A DNA stretch of 64,000 nucleotides from JBAXQQ01 sp037131695 (GTDB taxonomy: Bacteria > Armatimonadota > Hebobacteria > CAIYQO01). The translations under genes were made by a program, and so were the position numbers. The stretch covers positions 35,461-99,460 of the forward strand of contig CAZWZF010000014.1 of assembly GCA_964638715.1 (NCBI GenBank), given 5' to 3'. Position 1 is the first letter of the stretch, and each line of letters begins with the position of its first letter. Under the pieces are notes generated by a model that searched no databases, was not told where the DNA came from, and saw only the letters and a list, made by a program, of their open reading frames with translations. Positions 37,101-43,525 of the stretch are shown piece after piece.

Positions 37101-37402
37101 AAATTGATTCCAAGAACGACTACGAATACATCTTGTTTGAAGATATGAAACCAGCCGGTTTCGAAGCAGTAGAAGTTCAAAGCGGCTACACCAGCAACGA
37201 AATGGGAGCCTATGTGGAGTTTCGCGACAATAGAGTGGCAATGTTCGTAAGATCGCTGGCAAGAGGAAAACACAGCATGAGCTACCGAGTAAGAGCCGAA
37301 ATCCCTGGCAAGTTCAGCGCACTGCCGACAAAGGCAAGCGCCATGTACGCGCCGGAGTTGAAGGCGAACAGCGATGAGTGGAAGGTTGGGATTAAGGATT
37401 AA
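31154..37402 (+). CDS. Giant bacterial alpha-2-macroglobulin family protein
   Basis: 2082 aa. A signal or anchor helix (residues ~5-25) is followed by a TPR-like alpha region to ~400 and a series of macroglobulin-type beta domains (V-Y-R-P-E-G-S-V-K-F-K-A-W-V; D-R-G-Y-Y-Q-V-G-D-P-I). The A2M domain has T-A-F-W-T-G-A-V-E-T, then the thioester motif Y-G-C-T-E-Q (C1543 to Q1546) inside the alpha/alpha toroid, and a receptor-like end. Such proteins trap proteases covalently in the periplasm. The ATG at 31154 follows AGGAGG by 7 nt; a TTG one codon earlier is unlikely. Oddities are an aromatic-rich insert near residues 797-846 and an AT-rich block at 34800-35065. No pbpC (penicillin-binding protein 1C) gene is adjacent. 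Confidence 0.93.
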   Translation: MNKFLQLLVILVCATGATILFISRPLNGAIVNTRNEAQAALSKGNYKDAYKVFSGLAVNPADDAKQVSGDFSNAINCLQYLGNNDEIDAFREKVISAHGKNWKLLFTAAQSYLNIDHNGYMIAGKFSRGQNRGGGAYCNAYERDRVRALQLMEKAAGLVTTSKGSEIGEFYLFYADTFLGGRDNQNSWLLQSLTDTTKLPDYENTYYNNYGRDMSRGAPVDAAGNPIVYSIPASWSKAKNDGERWRWLLKKAGDADAASGYEALYKFANFAYSQFDVRTMATYSWFNQMGDDEANTTKNTYNLQNLSDSETIAKLATGVKRFKLPVEYNYIKLFNNLADGMGKHKNDSIQMLASIYMDRRQYDRAVTYYKRVVMEPSYQTVPPTAAKVGDDANIKQILGNWGDLESANTQPYAKNTEVGYKFRNGNKVRLTANPIDVQRLLSDVKAYIRTKPAQLDWDKLQIENIGYQLVNQNKSKYLGNPVANWDVSLSPRPGHFDSRITIKTPLMNAGAYLLTAQMANGNISRIIIWVADTAIVTKQMENGTYLYVADAANGKAIPYAAVSCFGYINHWVNDKDGAGHNETLVSDKQFTTDENGQLLIPNNSREDGYNWITTVRSDNRFAYNGYNSYWGSGRQYDEEYNQIKTFIITDRPVYRPEGSVKFKAWVNTAKYDQEGNSPYAGQNMRVLVYNPRNEKVFDKNITADKYGGVASEMPLTADAMLGTYRISIYAHNYDDSNGTFRVEEYKKPEFEVTVEAPKEPITLGETATAKITAKYYFGAPVTEAKVKYKVTRSSYEKSWYPVYYWDWMYGNGYGWYGYDYDWYPGWSDWGCRRPVYSWWSSYRPEPQPEIVAEAEVPIGPDGTVDVNIDTALAKEMQGDTDHRYEITAEVTDQSRRTITGSGQVLATRKPFKVYAWVDRGYYQVGDPIMADFTAQTLDNKPVKGAGILKVYKLSYPNGTPVETTVHTLTLDTDEEGKSNIQLEAGAAGQYRLSYTVVDGKGHSIEGGYVFTVRGEGAAPAGFRFNDLEIIPDKREYKPGEKVNLMINSNIPDSTVLLFIRPTNGVYKQPQVIKMDGKTSIQDVLVSLKDMPNFFVEVVTVGRGKVFTEAREIVLPPVKKSLDVTVIPNSEKYKPGETATVKLKVTDPNGNPVQGQAVVSVYDKAVEYISGGSNVPDIREFYWKWRRNHNPSTGDNLSQSEYAIYKDYETRMQQLGMFGNTADESGYSYRKRGKPIILGLDSSYMSTAESISNFSISNAVELAPASSPALYMPASKVIAGAKLKPGIDFRGGGKAEYSNKPNNNEVEPTIRKEFADTAFWTGAVETGVDGTAQITFKMPENLTNWKMKSWVMGAGTAVGEGSAEAVTTKNLLLRMQAPRFFTQKDEVVLSANIHNYLATDKKVKAVLELDGPTLVPLDENGKPTEISGKKMAIEYVDVPANGEKRVDFRVRAVQPGQAIIRMKAITDEESDAMEMKFPVQIHGMLKTESYSGVIRPTGKEASIQVTVPAERLPEQSRLEVRWSPTLAGAMVDALPYMADYPYGCTEQTLNKFLPTLTTQKILKGMGLNLKDIENKRTNLNAQEIGNDVERAKGWKRFDENPVFDEAEVAKMVTFGINRLASMQCSDGGWGWFSGYGEQSYPHTTAVVVHGLQRAKAIGTAIPANMLERGVTRLKQFQNEQLGYLKMWRSGNHNWPAKEKADAMDAFTYMVLTDSGIDNKDMRKYLYEDRLSLPVYAKCMFGIALDTVNDIEKRDMLVKNIDQYLVTDKENQTAYLKLPADNYWWYWYGSEYEAQAYFLKLLTVTDPKGTRAAGLVKYLLNNRKHATYWNSTRDTAYVVEAFADYMKASGEDKPNMTLQVFIDNKFVKTVDINAGNLFTFDNKLVLEGADLTTGAHEVKMVKTGTGPLYFNAYMTNFTLEDNITKAGLEIKVNRKYYKLVRVDKTVAGQGSRGQVLDQKVEKYERVLIDSSANLKSGDLIEVELEIDSKNDYEYILFEDMKPAGFEAVEVQSGYTSNEMGAYVEFRDNRVAMFVRSLARGKHSMSYRVRAEIPGKFSALPTKASAMYAPELKANSDEWKVGIKD

Positions 37403-37806
37403 ATTAGTTGACAGTGGACAGTGGAAAGTTGATAGCGAAGGCGGACAGGGATGTCTGCCTTGGTGGGAGTTTTTGGGAGGAATGGGAATTATGGGAGGAA
37501 TGGGAAGAATGATTGATTTAGAGAAGTTGCGACGACCATTCCATTATTCCTGACTTCCGCATGATTTTCAAAAAATCGAGTATTTTTAAATAATTTACTC
37601 TCAAAAACAAGTATTTTTGTTTGAATTTAGGGCACTGAAAGTGTAAAAAACACTTTTATAAATGTTGTTATGACCTGAAATCTATTTATAAAAATAGAAA
37701 AAGAAAAAAATATATCGAAAATAGCTTATTCAAATTCGGAATTGGATGAGGACATTCTTTTTGTATCAAATAGTCATTTTAAAATATTTAAAATAATTAA
37801 GCACAA
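37403..37806. repeat. Intergenic spacer with TTGACAGTGG and GGGAGGAATGG repeats
   Basis: 37405-37435 is a ttgacagtggacagtgg-type run. 37474-37512 repeats tgggaggaatgggaa two to three times. A hairpin ggcggaca/tgtctgcc lies near 37440-37460. The remainder to 37800 is AT-rich with no gene-like frame. Confidence 0.45.
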
Positions 37807-37837
37807 TTAACAATTCTATCTCTCAATTTGGTATTAT
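37807..37837 (+). promoter_or_regulatory. Promoter for a leaderless DUF2334 transcript
   Basis: Extended -10 TGGTATTAT (37829-37837) with TTAACA at 37807-37812 (19-nt spacer). Six bases separate the -10 from the GTG start at 37844, and there is no Shine-Dalgarno. Confidence 0.5.
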
Positions 37838-37843
37838 CAATCA

Positions 37844-39427
37844 GTGAAAACGATTTGTTTGTTGATTTTTTTAATAATAGCGCATATAGCCTGGACTGAG
37901 GAAGCTGGTTTTTATCCAATTGAGTTTGGCACTGCCGGTGTATCTGCGGTCGATAACGCTACTGCATCCGGCGAAAAACGCGTATTGGTTGTTTATGACA
38001 AAACAACTGAGAATGACTGGAAAGGCGGATTATTCGCCCGGCAACTGAGCAATTTACTATCACATTTTAATATCTATCCGGCAATTCACCCGGTAAGCGA
38101 ATACCAGTCCGGCGAGATGAATAATTATGACTTCACCTTCTACCTTGGGGCAATATATGCCGCCGAAATACCGGAATCTTTTTTACATGACTTCATGACA
38201 TCAGCGAAAACGGCAGTTTGGCTGGGGCAGAACTTGTGGGAAACCGCATATTTGCCAAAAACCCAGGATGATAGTCCTGATTTTGTTAATAAATTCGGTT
38301 TTAAATTCGTGGGCAATTCGCCGGGTGTCGGCGATATAAAATACAAAGATGTTAACCTTGGCTATGGTGCTAACCACCCCGGCTTTGCATTATTCAAGAT
38401 AGTTGACGCTCAAAAAGCTATTGCGAAATCATCTTTCGTAAAAGACGATCGACCATACATCATAAATTCTGCAAATCGTTGGTTCGTTGCGGATTTATCG
38501 TTAGAATCTTCTGGCCGTGCTGAAAGAGGGATGATTTTCGCGGATTTGCTGCATGATATATTGGGCATTAACCATTTAGAAATAAGATATACCTTCATCA
38601 GGATAGAAGATGTTAACCCAATGACACCGCCAGAGCAATTATCAAAATTGCTGCAGGTATTTTATGACGAGAAGATACCATTTATTATAAGCTTGATTCC
38701 AGAATTTCATTGTTTTGCAGATGCTCTTAACACCGGTGAGAAGGATGTTGTTAAATTAACAGATAAACCGGAATTAATTGAAGTATTAAAAAAGGCGCAA
38801 AATAATGGCGGCAAGATATACCTGCATGGATATACCCACCAATATGATGCTGCCCCTAACCCGGTTGATGGTATGTCCGGGACAGATTATGAGTTTTTCC
38901 ACGTCAAGACTGAAGATAACAAGTGGATAATGATGTCGCCATTGAAAGAAGACAACCTGGAATGGGTGACAAAAAGACTTGATGCGGCAGATGATATCGT
39001 TGAAAAATCAGGATTATCTGTTACCGGATGGGTAATGCCGCATTATATGGCATCACCACTGGACTATTCCATCATTGCCCGCCGTTACCGTATTGCCGCA
39101 GATGGCGCAATTACGTTTGTACGCGGTGCAAAAGGGATATACTACTCTCAACAATTCATGCCATATAAAATATCATCCGACCAGTTTGGTTTTTTGCGAT
39201 TGCCGGAAAGTCTGGGAGCGATATCACCTGATGGTGAAGGTGGAGAAGGAAAAATGCTGCCCAAAGATTTGATTGAACGAGCGCAAAAATGCCGTGTGGT
39301 ACGGGACGCAACTGTTGGCGCGTATGTTCATACTTTTATCGACCCCAACTATTTACGGGAATTAGTTGCAGGTTTAAAGAAAGAAAGTTATAATTTTATA
39401 GCAACAGAATCTGCTGATATAAAATAG
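37844..39427 (+). CDS. DUF2334 polysaccharide-deacetylase-like exported protein
   Basis: 527 aa with signal peptide (residues 1-18, ending I-A-W-T). The second half matches the DUF2334 branch of the polysaccharide deacetylase superfamily: Y-T-F-I-R-I-E-D-V-N-P near residue 248 (metal aspartates), P-F-I-I-S-L-I-P-E-F near 280, and the paired-His motif L-H-G-Y-T-H-Q-Y-D near 327. The first ~230 residues form a separate alpha/beta domain (V-L-V-V-Y-D-K, F-Y-L-G-A-I-Y-A). Such proteins sit in synthase-dependent exopolysaccharide loci. Here it heads a run of plus-strand genes ending with BcsB-like and NfrB-like proteins, so N- or O-deacetylation of the nascent polymer is likely. GTG start with no ribosome site; see the promoter. 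Confidence 0.8.
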   Translation: MKTICLLIFLIIAHIAWTEEAGFYPIEFGTAGVSAVDNATASGEKRVLVVYDKTTENDWKGGLFARQLSNLLSHFNIYPAIHPVSEYQSGEMNNYDFTFYLGAIYAAEIPESFLHDFMTSAKTAVWLGQNLWETAYLPKTQDDSPDFVNKFGFKFVGNSPGVGDIKYKDVNLGYGANHPGFALFKIVDAQKAIAKSSFVKDDRPYIINSANRWFVADLSLESSGRAERGMIFADLLHDILGINHLEIRYTFIRIEDVNPMTPPEQLSKLLQVFYDEKIPFIISLIPEFHCFADALNTGEKDVVKLTDKPELIEVLKKAQNNGGKIYLHGYTHQYDAAPNPVDGMSGTDYEFFHVKTEDNKWIMMSPLKEDNLEWVTKRLDAADDIVEKSGLSVTGWVMPHYMASPLDYSIIARRYRIAADGAITFVRGAKGIYYSQQFMPYKISSDQFGFLRLPESLGAISPDGEGGEGKMLPKDLIERAQKCRVVRDATVGAYVHTFIDPNYLRELVAGLKKESYNFIATESADIK

Positions 39428-39450
39428 GCAGAAAAAGGAAATACAGAATT

Positions 39451-40233
39451 ATGCGTAAATTAATTACCATATCGCTATTATTATGCGCAGTCATTATCTA
39501 TGCGGTGCCGCAATTACCTGGCAATGTTGGCATAAAAGTAATTGCGGAGAATTCTCCTGCGCCAAAAGGCAGCTTAACTTTTACAATTATGCCGGATAGC
39601 TACGTCGAAGATTCAAAAGAAGTCAAATACGAAGAGTATGGCATAACCTGGCTATACACAACTGCCAAGGTTGATGTATTTAAAACGTCTGCAGAAGTAA
39701 GAGCTTTCTATAAAATTCGCGGCATTTATACAGAAAAGACCCTTGAATCAGGCGATATCTTAATGACAACCGGCAACAAGGCGGAGTTTAGATTGATTAC
39801 CATCTCCCCGCGCAGTAATTTTTGCCTGGTTACATTGGAACATGTCAGGCCTACACCGGATGCGTTGAAAGAATTGCCAAAACCAGCAATAAAAACAGTA
39901 ACGCCAGTTGATATATCAGTTAACAAACCAATTGCAAAACCGAAAGTTCAACATGCAAAACAAATAATTAAAAAAGCACCGGCAGTTAAAAAGATGGTTA
40001 AAAATAAAATTGTAAAAAAAGAACAATCAAGAGTAGTTAAACCAAATATTATAATTAAAGATGTAAAACCGATACCAGTAGAGATTAGAAAAGAAGCACC
40101 GCCGGCAAATACAAATATAACACCGGTTAAAATACCTGAAACTAAATTGCCGTCTGGTGTAAAAAAAGTAGTACCAAAATTAACAAAGCCAAAACCGGTA
40201 GATAAAAAATCGACACCTTTTTTTGAGGGGTAA
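39451..40233 (+). CDS. Exported protein with Lys/Pro-rich basic tail
   Basis: 260 aa, family not recognised. Signal peptide I-S-L-L-L-C-A-V-I-I-Y-A (cleavage near residue 18). A ~120-residue globular part with beta strands follows (V-G-I-K-V-I-A-E-N; Y-G-I-T-W-L-Y-T-T; F-R-L-I-T-I-S-P-R). The last ~110 residues are low-complexity, dominated by K, P, V and I (for example K-K-A-P-A-V-K-K-M-V-K-N-K). A polycationic tail could bind an acidic exopolysaccharide or the cell surface. It starts 23 nt after the DUF2334 gene and ends 3 nt before the next start, so it belongs to the operon. Confidence 0.7.
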   Translation: MRKLITISLLLCAVIIYAVPQLPGNVGIKVIAENSPAPKGSLTFTIMPDSYVEDSKEVKYEEYGITWLYTTAKVDVFKTSAEVRAFYKIRGIYTEKTLESGDILMTTGNKAEFRLITISPRSNFCLVTLEHVRPTPDALKELPKPAIKTVTPVDISVNKPIAKPKVQHAKQIIKKAPAVKKMVKNKIVKKEQSRVVKPNIIIKDVKPIPVEIRKEAPPANTNITPVKIPETKLPSGVKKVVPKLTKPKPVDKKSTPFFEG

Positions 40234-40236
40234 AGA

Positions 40237-41256
40237 TTGAAATATTCTATAATGTTGCTGCTTATCGGGCTGTGCATTTTTATATTTGCACAGCCTGCTC
40301 CTATAATATATCATGGCGTTTTCCCCGGTGGTCCACATGGCATCAGCGAAGATGCCACCCCAGAACACTTAGACGCTTATGAAAAAGCAGTCGGTCGCAA
40401 AGCCGATTGGGTGATGATTTCAAATGAATGGGGTATTAATCGCGCATTCCCGCAGAAAACGGCAGCTTGGATTGTAAAACGAGGGAGTACGCCATATATT
40501 CGCATGATGATTCGGACATCCGAGGATAGTTCCTGTACGGAAAAGACCTTCACATTGCCTAATATCATTGCCGGAAAATTTGACAATGACTTGCTATTAT
40601 GGGGAAAAGCTGCGAAAAAAATAAAAAAGCAGTTGATTGTTGAATATGGGCTTGAATGTAATAACACCTGTTTCCCATGGTCGGGTATAAATAATGGCGG
40701 AGGAAAAACAAATGGTTTAGGCGATAAAAAACTTGCGAATGGACCGGAAATGTTTGTTACCGCTTACCGTCACATTATTGAACAAATACGCCTTAGTGGT
40801 GCTAAAAATATAACCTGGGTATTTCATGTTGATGCTTACGACGATCCTGAAGTGAATTGGAATCGCTTTGAAAACTATTATCCCGGTGACGATTATATTA
40901 ACTGGATCGGGCTGAGCGTTTATGGTGCGCAAACGCCTGATTATACCGGTGCGGAACAATTTACTACAGTTATGGACCGGGTATACCCTCGATTAACTAA
41001 ACTGGCGAATAAACCAGTAGTTATTTCAGAGTTCGGTACAGTAAAAAATAATATAGAAATAAACCAGGGTGAATGGGCAGATAATGCGTTGAAAAATATT
41101 CTCAGTCATCGTTGGTCCCGATTAATAGGGTTTAGCTGGTGGAGTTCAAAATGGCAGAACGATGATAATCCAAAACACGATTCGGACATGATTGTTGCAA
41201 GGAACTCAGTGCTTTCCGGTATTTTTAATAAAAATTTAATAAAAATACCTAAATAA
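40237..41256 (+). CDS. GH26-like exported glycoside hydrolase
   Basis: 339 aa. Signal peptide to about residue 19 (I-F-I-F-A-Q-P-A). A TIM-barrel pattern follows with L-I-V-E-Y-G-L-E-C-N-N near residue 135 (candidate acid/base glutamate, at the place of the H-E-M-N motif of GH26), I-T-W-V-F-H-V-D, Y-I-N-W-I-G-L-S-V-Y-G, and K-P-V-V-I-S-E-F-G near 267 (candidate nucleophile). The canonical GH26 H-E pair is altered to L-E-C-N, so the family is tentative. TTG start with GAGGGG upstream in the preceding gene, 3 nt after its stop. It is likely the polymer-trimming hydrolase of the locus, analogous in position to BcsZ in cellulose operons. Confidence 0.7.
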   Translation: MKYSIMLLLIGLCIFIFAQPAPIIYHGVFPGGPHGISEDATPEHLDAYEKAVGRKADWVMISNEWGINRAFPQKTAAWIVKRGSTPYIRMMIRTSEDSSCTEKTFTLPNIIAGKFDNDLLLWGKAAKKIKKQLIVEYGLECNNTCFPWSGINNGGGKTNGLGDKKLANGPEMFVTAYRHIIEQIRLSGAKNITWVFHVDAYDDPEVNWNRFENYYPGDDYINWIGLSVYGAQTPDYTGAEQFTTVMDRVYPRLTKLANKPVVISEFGTVKNNIEINQGEWADNALKNILSHRWSRLIGFSWWSSKWQNDDNPKHDSDMIVARNSVLSGIFNKNLIKIPK

Positions 41257-41388
41257 TGTTTAAAACCATTATGATTTCGTGTATCATAACACAAGGTTTA
41301 CAACTTTAGATACATTTATTCCATGTATTTATATTTTTAAAGTTGTTTTTGTATTATTTAATATTTTGAAGGGTAAGAGGTAGTAATT

Positions 41389-43515
41389 ATGAGAAAATTA
41401 TTGATCGCTTTAATGTTAGTTATGTCGATGATCGGTTTATCTATCGTTGCGCAATCAGCACCTACGGGTTACTCAGTACCATTAGTATCAAAGGAGTTAG
41501 TATTTGCTAACCCCACTAACAGTTGGTCATATTGGTTTCCTATTCGTCCTGGTATGGTAATTACCGGACCGCCGCAGGTATCGATATATTACACATATTC
41601 TGATACATTAATGGATGGTACCGGCAGTATTACTATTCTGCTTAATAATGTTCCGTTAGTAAGTCGTAAATTACCTGATACAGCAGCTGCTGGTAAACCA
41701 CTCGTCGCGACATTTCCCAGTTACTTGTTAAAACGCGGTTTTAATGAACTACGCGTAATGACTCGCCAGCGTTCAATTGAAGGTGATTGCAGAGATATAG
41801 ACCACGCAGGAAACTGGCTGAAAATAAGTCCTAAATCCACTCTATTTATACCGGTTAGTCCGCGTCAGCATTACCCAATAGCCATGTACCCTTATCCGTT
41901 ATTGGATACCCTGGCTGTAAACGCTGTACAATCAACCTGGTATTTGCCGCCGTCGCCAGACAAAACCGATATTGCAGCTATGTTGCATATTGCTTCTGAT
42001 TGGGGTTCGCGTGAACCCGGTCGTGATTTGCCAATAAAAATATCAACTAATTCACCTTCATCTGAAATCGGCAACCAGTTAATTATAGGAAAAACCAGTT
42101 CCTGGAAATCGTTAACTGATGCTCAGCCAAGTAATGGTACTGGTTATATTGAAAGTCTGCCTACCAGCGAGACAGACCAGCGTGCACGCATGTTAGTTAC
42201 TGGTTCCGACCCCGAAGGTCTGTTGAAAGCTGCTCACCTGTTATCAACTCGCGATTCAATATCACAGCTTGAAACAATGGCTGCAGAAATTTCATACTCA
42301 CCGCTGATGCCAAACCCGAATGATAAAGCTTATAAAGGCACTTTCACCTTGCGCGATTTGGGATATGAGAATATGAAATTAACCGGTGCCTGGCATCAAT
42401 CAGGTGCTATTACGTTAAAACGGCCAGTGCGATGCTTATTAGGTCGCGGCGCGAAAGTTAAAATTCATTTCCGCCACTCTGCTACACTAAATCCGCTACG
42501 TTCAATATTGACTATTAAAGTCAACGGTTTGCAAATCGCAAGTACTATATTAAGTCCAGAAAATGCTAATGACCCGGTAAAACAAGATGAACCTAAAAAA
42601 GGTATTTTAGAAGCATACATACCACTAACTGAAGTGCAAAAAGATACCTGGGTAATTAGTTTTGAGTTATATCACGACCTTGGTACTTTAGATTGTTCAA
42701 AAACTTATGATGATGTCGCCTGGACAGTTATAGATGGTGATAGCGAAATATCATTGACTGACGGTAAAATCAAGGGTATGCCTTCACTGGAAAATTTCCC
42801 GTATTTAGTTAAGTCGGATGGGAAATTAATACAGCCGGTCATGTGGTTGTCAGATTCGCCGACTGATGCTCAACTCACCGCCGCGGCACGAATAGCCATG
42901 CGCGCTGGTCAGCAATACATGTATCCTATCGATTGGCGTGTGATAACCGGTAATGAATCACCTGGTAAAGGCGGCAATGCAAGTGCAGTTATCATGATCG
43001 GCTATCCAAGTGAATCGGATAGATTTGCTGAATTGAAAGACCTGGCTTTAGCATATCCAGAAGGTAAAGGCAGTTGGAAAGTTAACCCGATAGCAAAAGT
43101 TTTGATGACCAGCGAATTAACTAAATCTGGTTTGCTGCAAGCATTTAATTCACCATGGGACAAGGTTGATGGTGTTGTATATTCAGTAATTGTACCAAAT
43201 GATGAAGTTTTAGCACGTGTTTCAGATACGTTCTCAAGTGTTGCTGCTATGTCAGAACTGAAGAATCAATTATCGGTACTTACAAGTAAGGGACGCGTTG
43301 TATCAATAGCCACTCGTGGTGCAAATGATTTGAAAGATGAAATCAGAACAGAAAACACACGATATACTCCTCTTATGTGGGTTATATTTATCATTCTGAT
43401 CATTCTTGCGTTATTGTTTATTCGCTGGTTTGTACGGAATTTCATTCCAAAATCAAAAAAACGTGCAGCGAAGCCTACTCAGGATACAACACCACCTGCA
43501 GGAACTGCGGGATAG
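41389..43515 (+). CDS. BcsB-like periplasmic subunit of a polysaccharide synthase
   Basis: 708 aa. Signal peptide (L-M-L-V-M-S-M-I-G-L-S-I-V-A-Q-S-A), two repeats of carbohydrate-binding jelly roll plus flavodoxin-like domain, and a C-terminal membrane helix (residues ~664-686) with a short basic tail. Family marks: S-I-T-I-L-L-N-N-V-P-L; L-L-K-R-G-F-N-E-L; D-C-R-D-I-D-H-A-G-N-W-L-K-I near residue 130, matching the C-x-D-x(n)-N-W-L pattern of BcsB; and L-G-T-L-D-C in the second half. BcsB guides the emerging glucan through the periplasm. Here the partner is an NfrB-type transferase, not BcsA. AGAGG precedes the ATG. Confidence 0.85.
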   Translation: MRKLLIALMLVMSMIGLSIVAQSAPTGYSVPLVSKELVFANPTNSWSYWFPIRPGMVITGPPQVSIYYTYSDTLMDGTGSITILLNNVPLVSRKLPDTAAAGKPLVATFPSYLLKRGFNELRVMTRQRSIEGDCRDIDHAGNWLKISPKSTLFIPVSPRQHYPIAMYPYPLLDTLAVNAVQSTWYLPPSPDKTDIAAMLHIASDWGSREPGRDLPIKISTNSPSSEIGNQLIIGKTSSWKSLTDAQPSNGTGYIESLPTSETDQRARMLVTGSDPEGLLKAAHLLSTRDSISQLETMAAEISYSPLMPNPNDKAYKGTFTLRDLGYENMKLTGAWHQSGAITLKRPVRCLLGRGAKVKIHFRHSATLNPLRSILTIKVNGLQIASTILSPENANDPVKQDEPKKGILEAYIPLTEVQKDTWVISFELYHDLGTLDCSKTYDDVAWTVIDGDSEISLTDGKIKGMPSLENFPYLVKSDGKLIQPVMWLSDSPTDAQLTAAARIAMRAGQQYMYPIDWRVITGNESPGKGGNASAVIMIGYPSESDRFAELKDLALAYPEGKGSWKVNPIAKVLMTSELTKSGLLQAFNSPWDKVDGVVYSVIVPNDEVLARVSDTFSSVAAMSELKNQLSVLTSKGRVVSIATRGANDLKDEIRTENTRYTPLMWVIFIILIILALLFIRWFVRNFIPKSKKRAAKPTQDTTPPAGTAG

Positions 43516-43525
43516 TGGTAATTGA

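Noticed and set aside
41263..41292. Hairpin ttatgat/atcataa after the GH26-like gene as a terminator
   Set aside because: The stem is 7 bp and no T-run follows; the next gene may still be in the same transcript.
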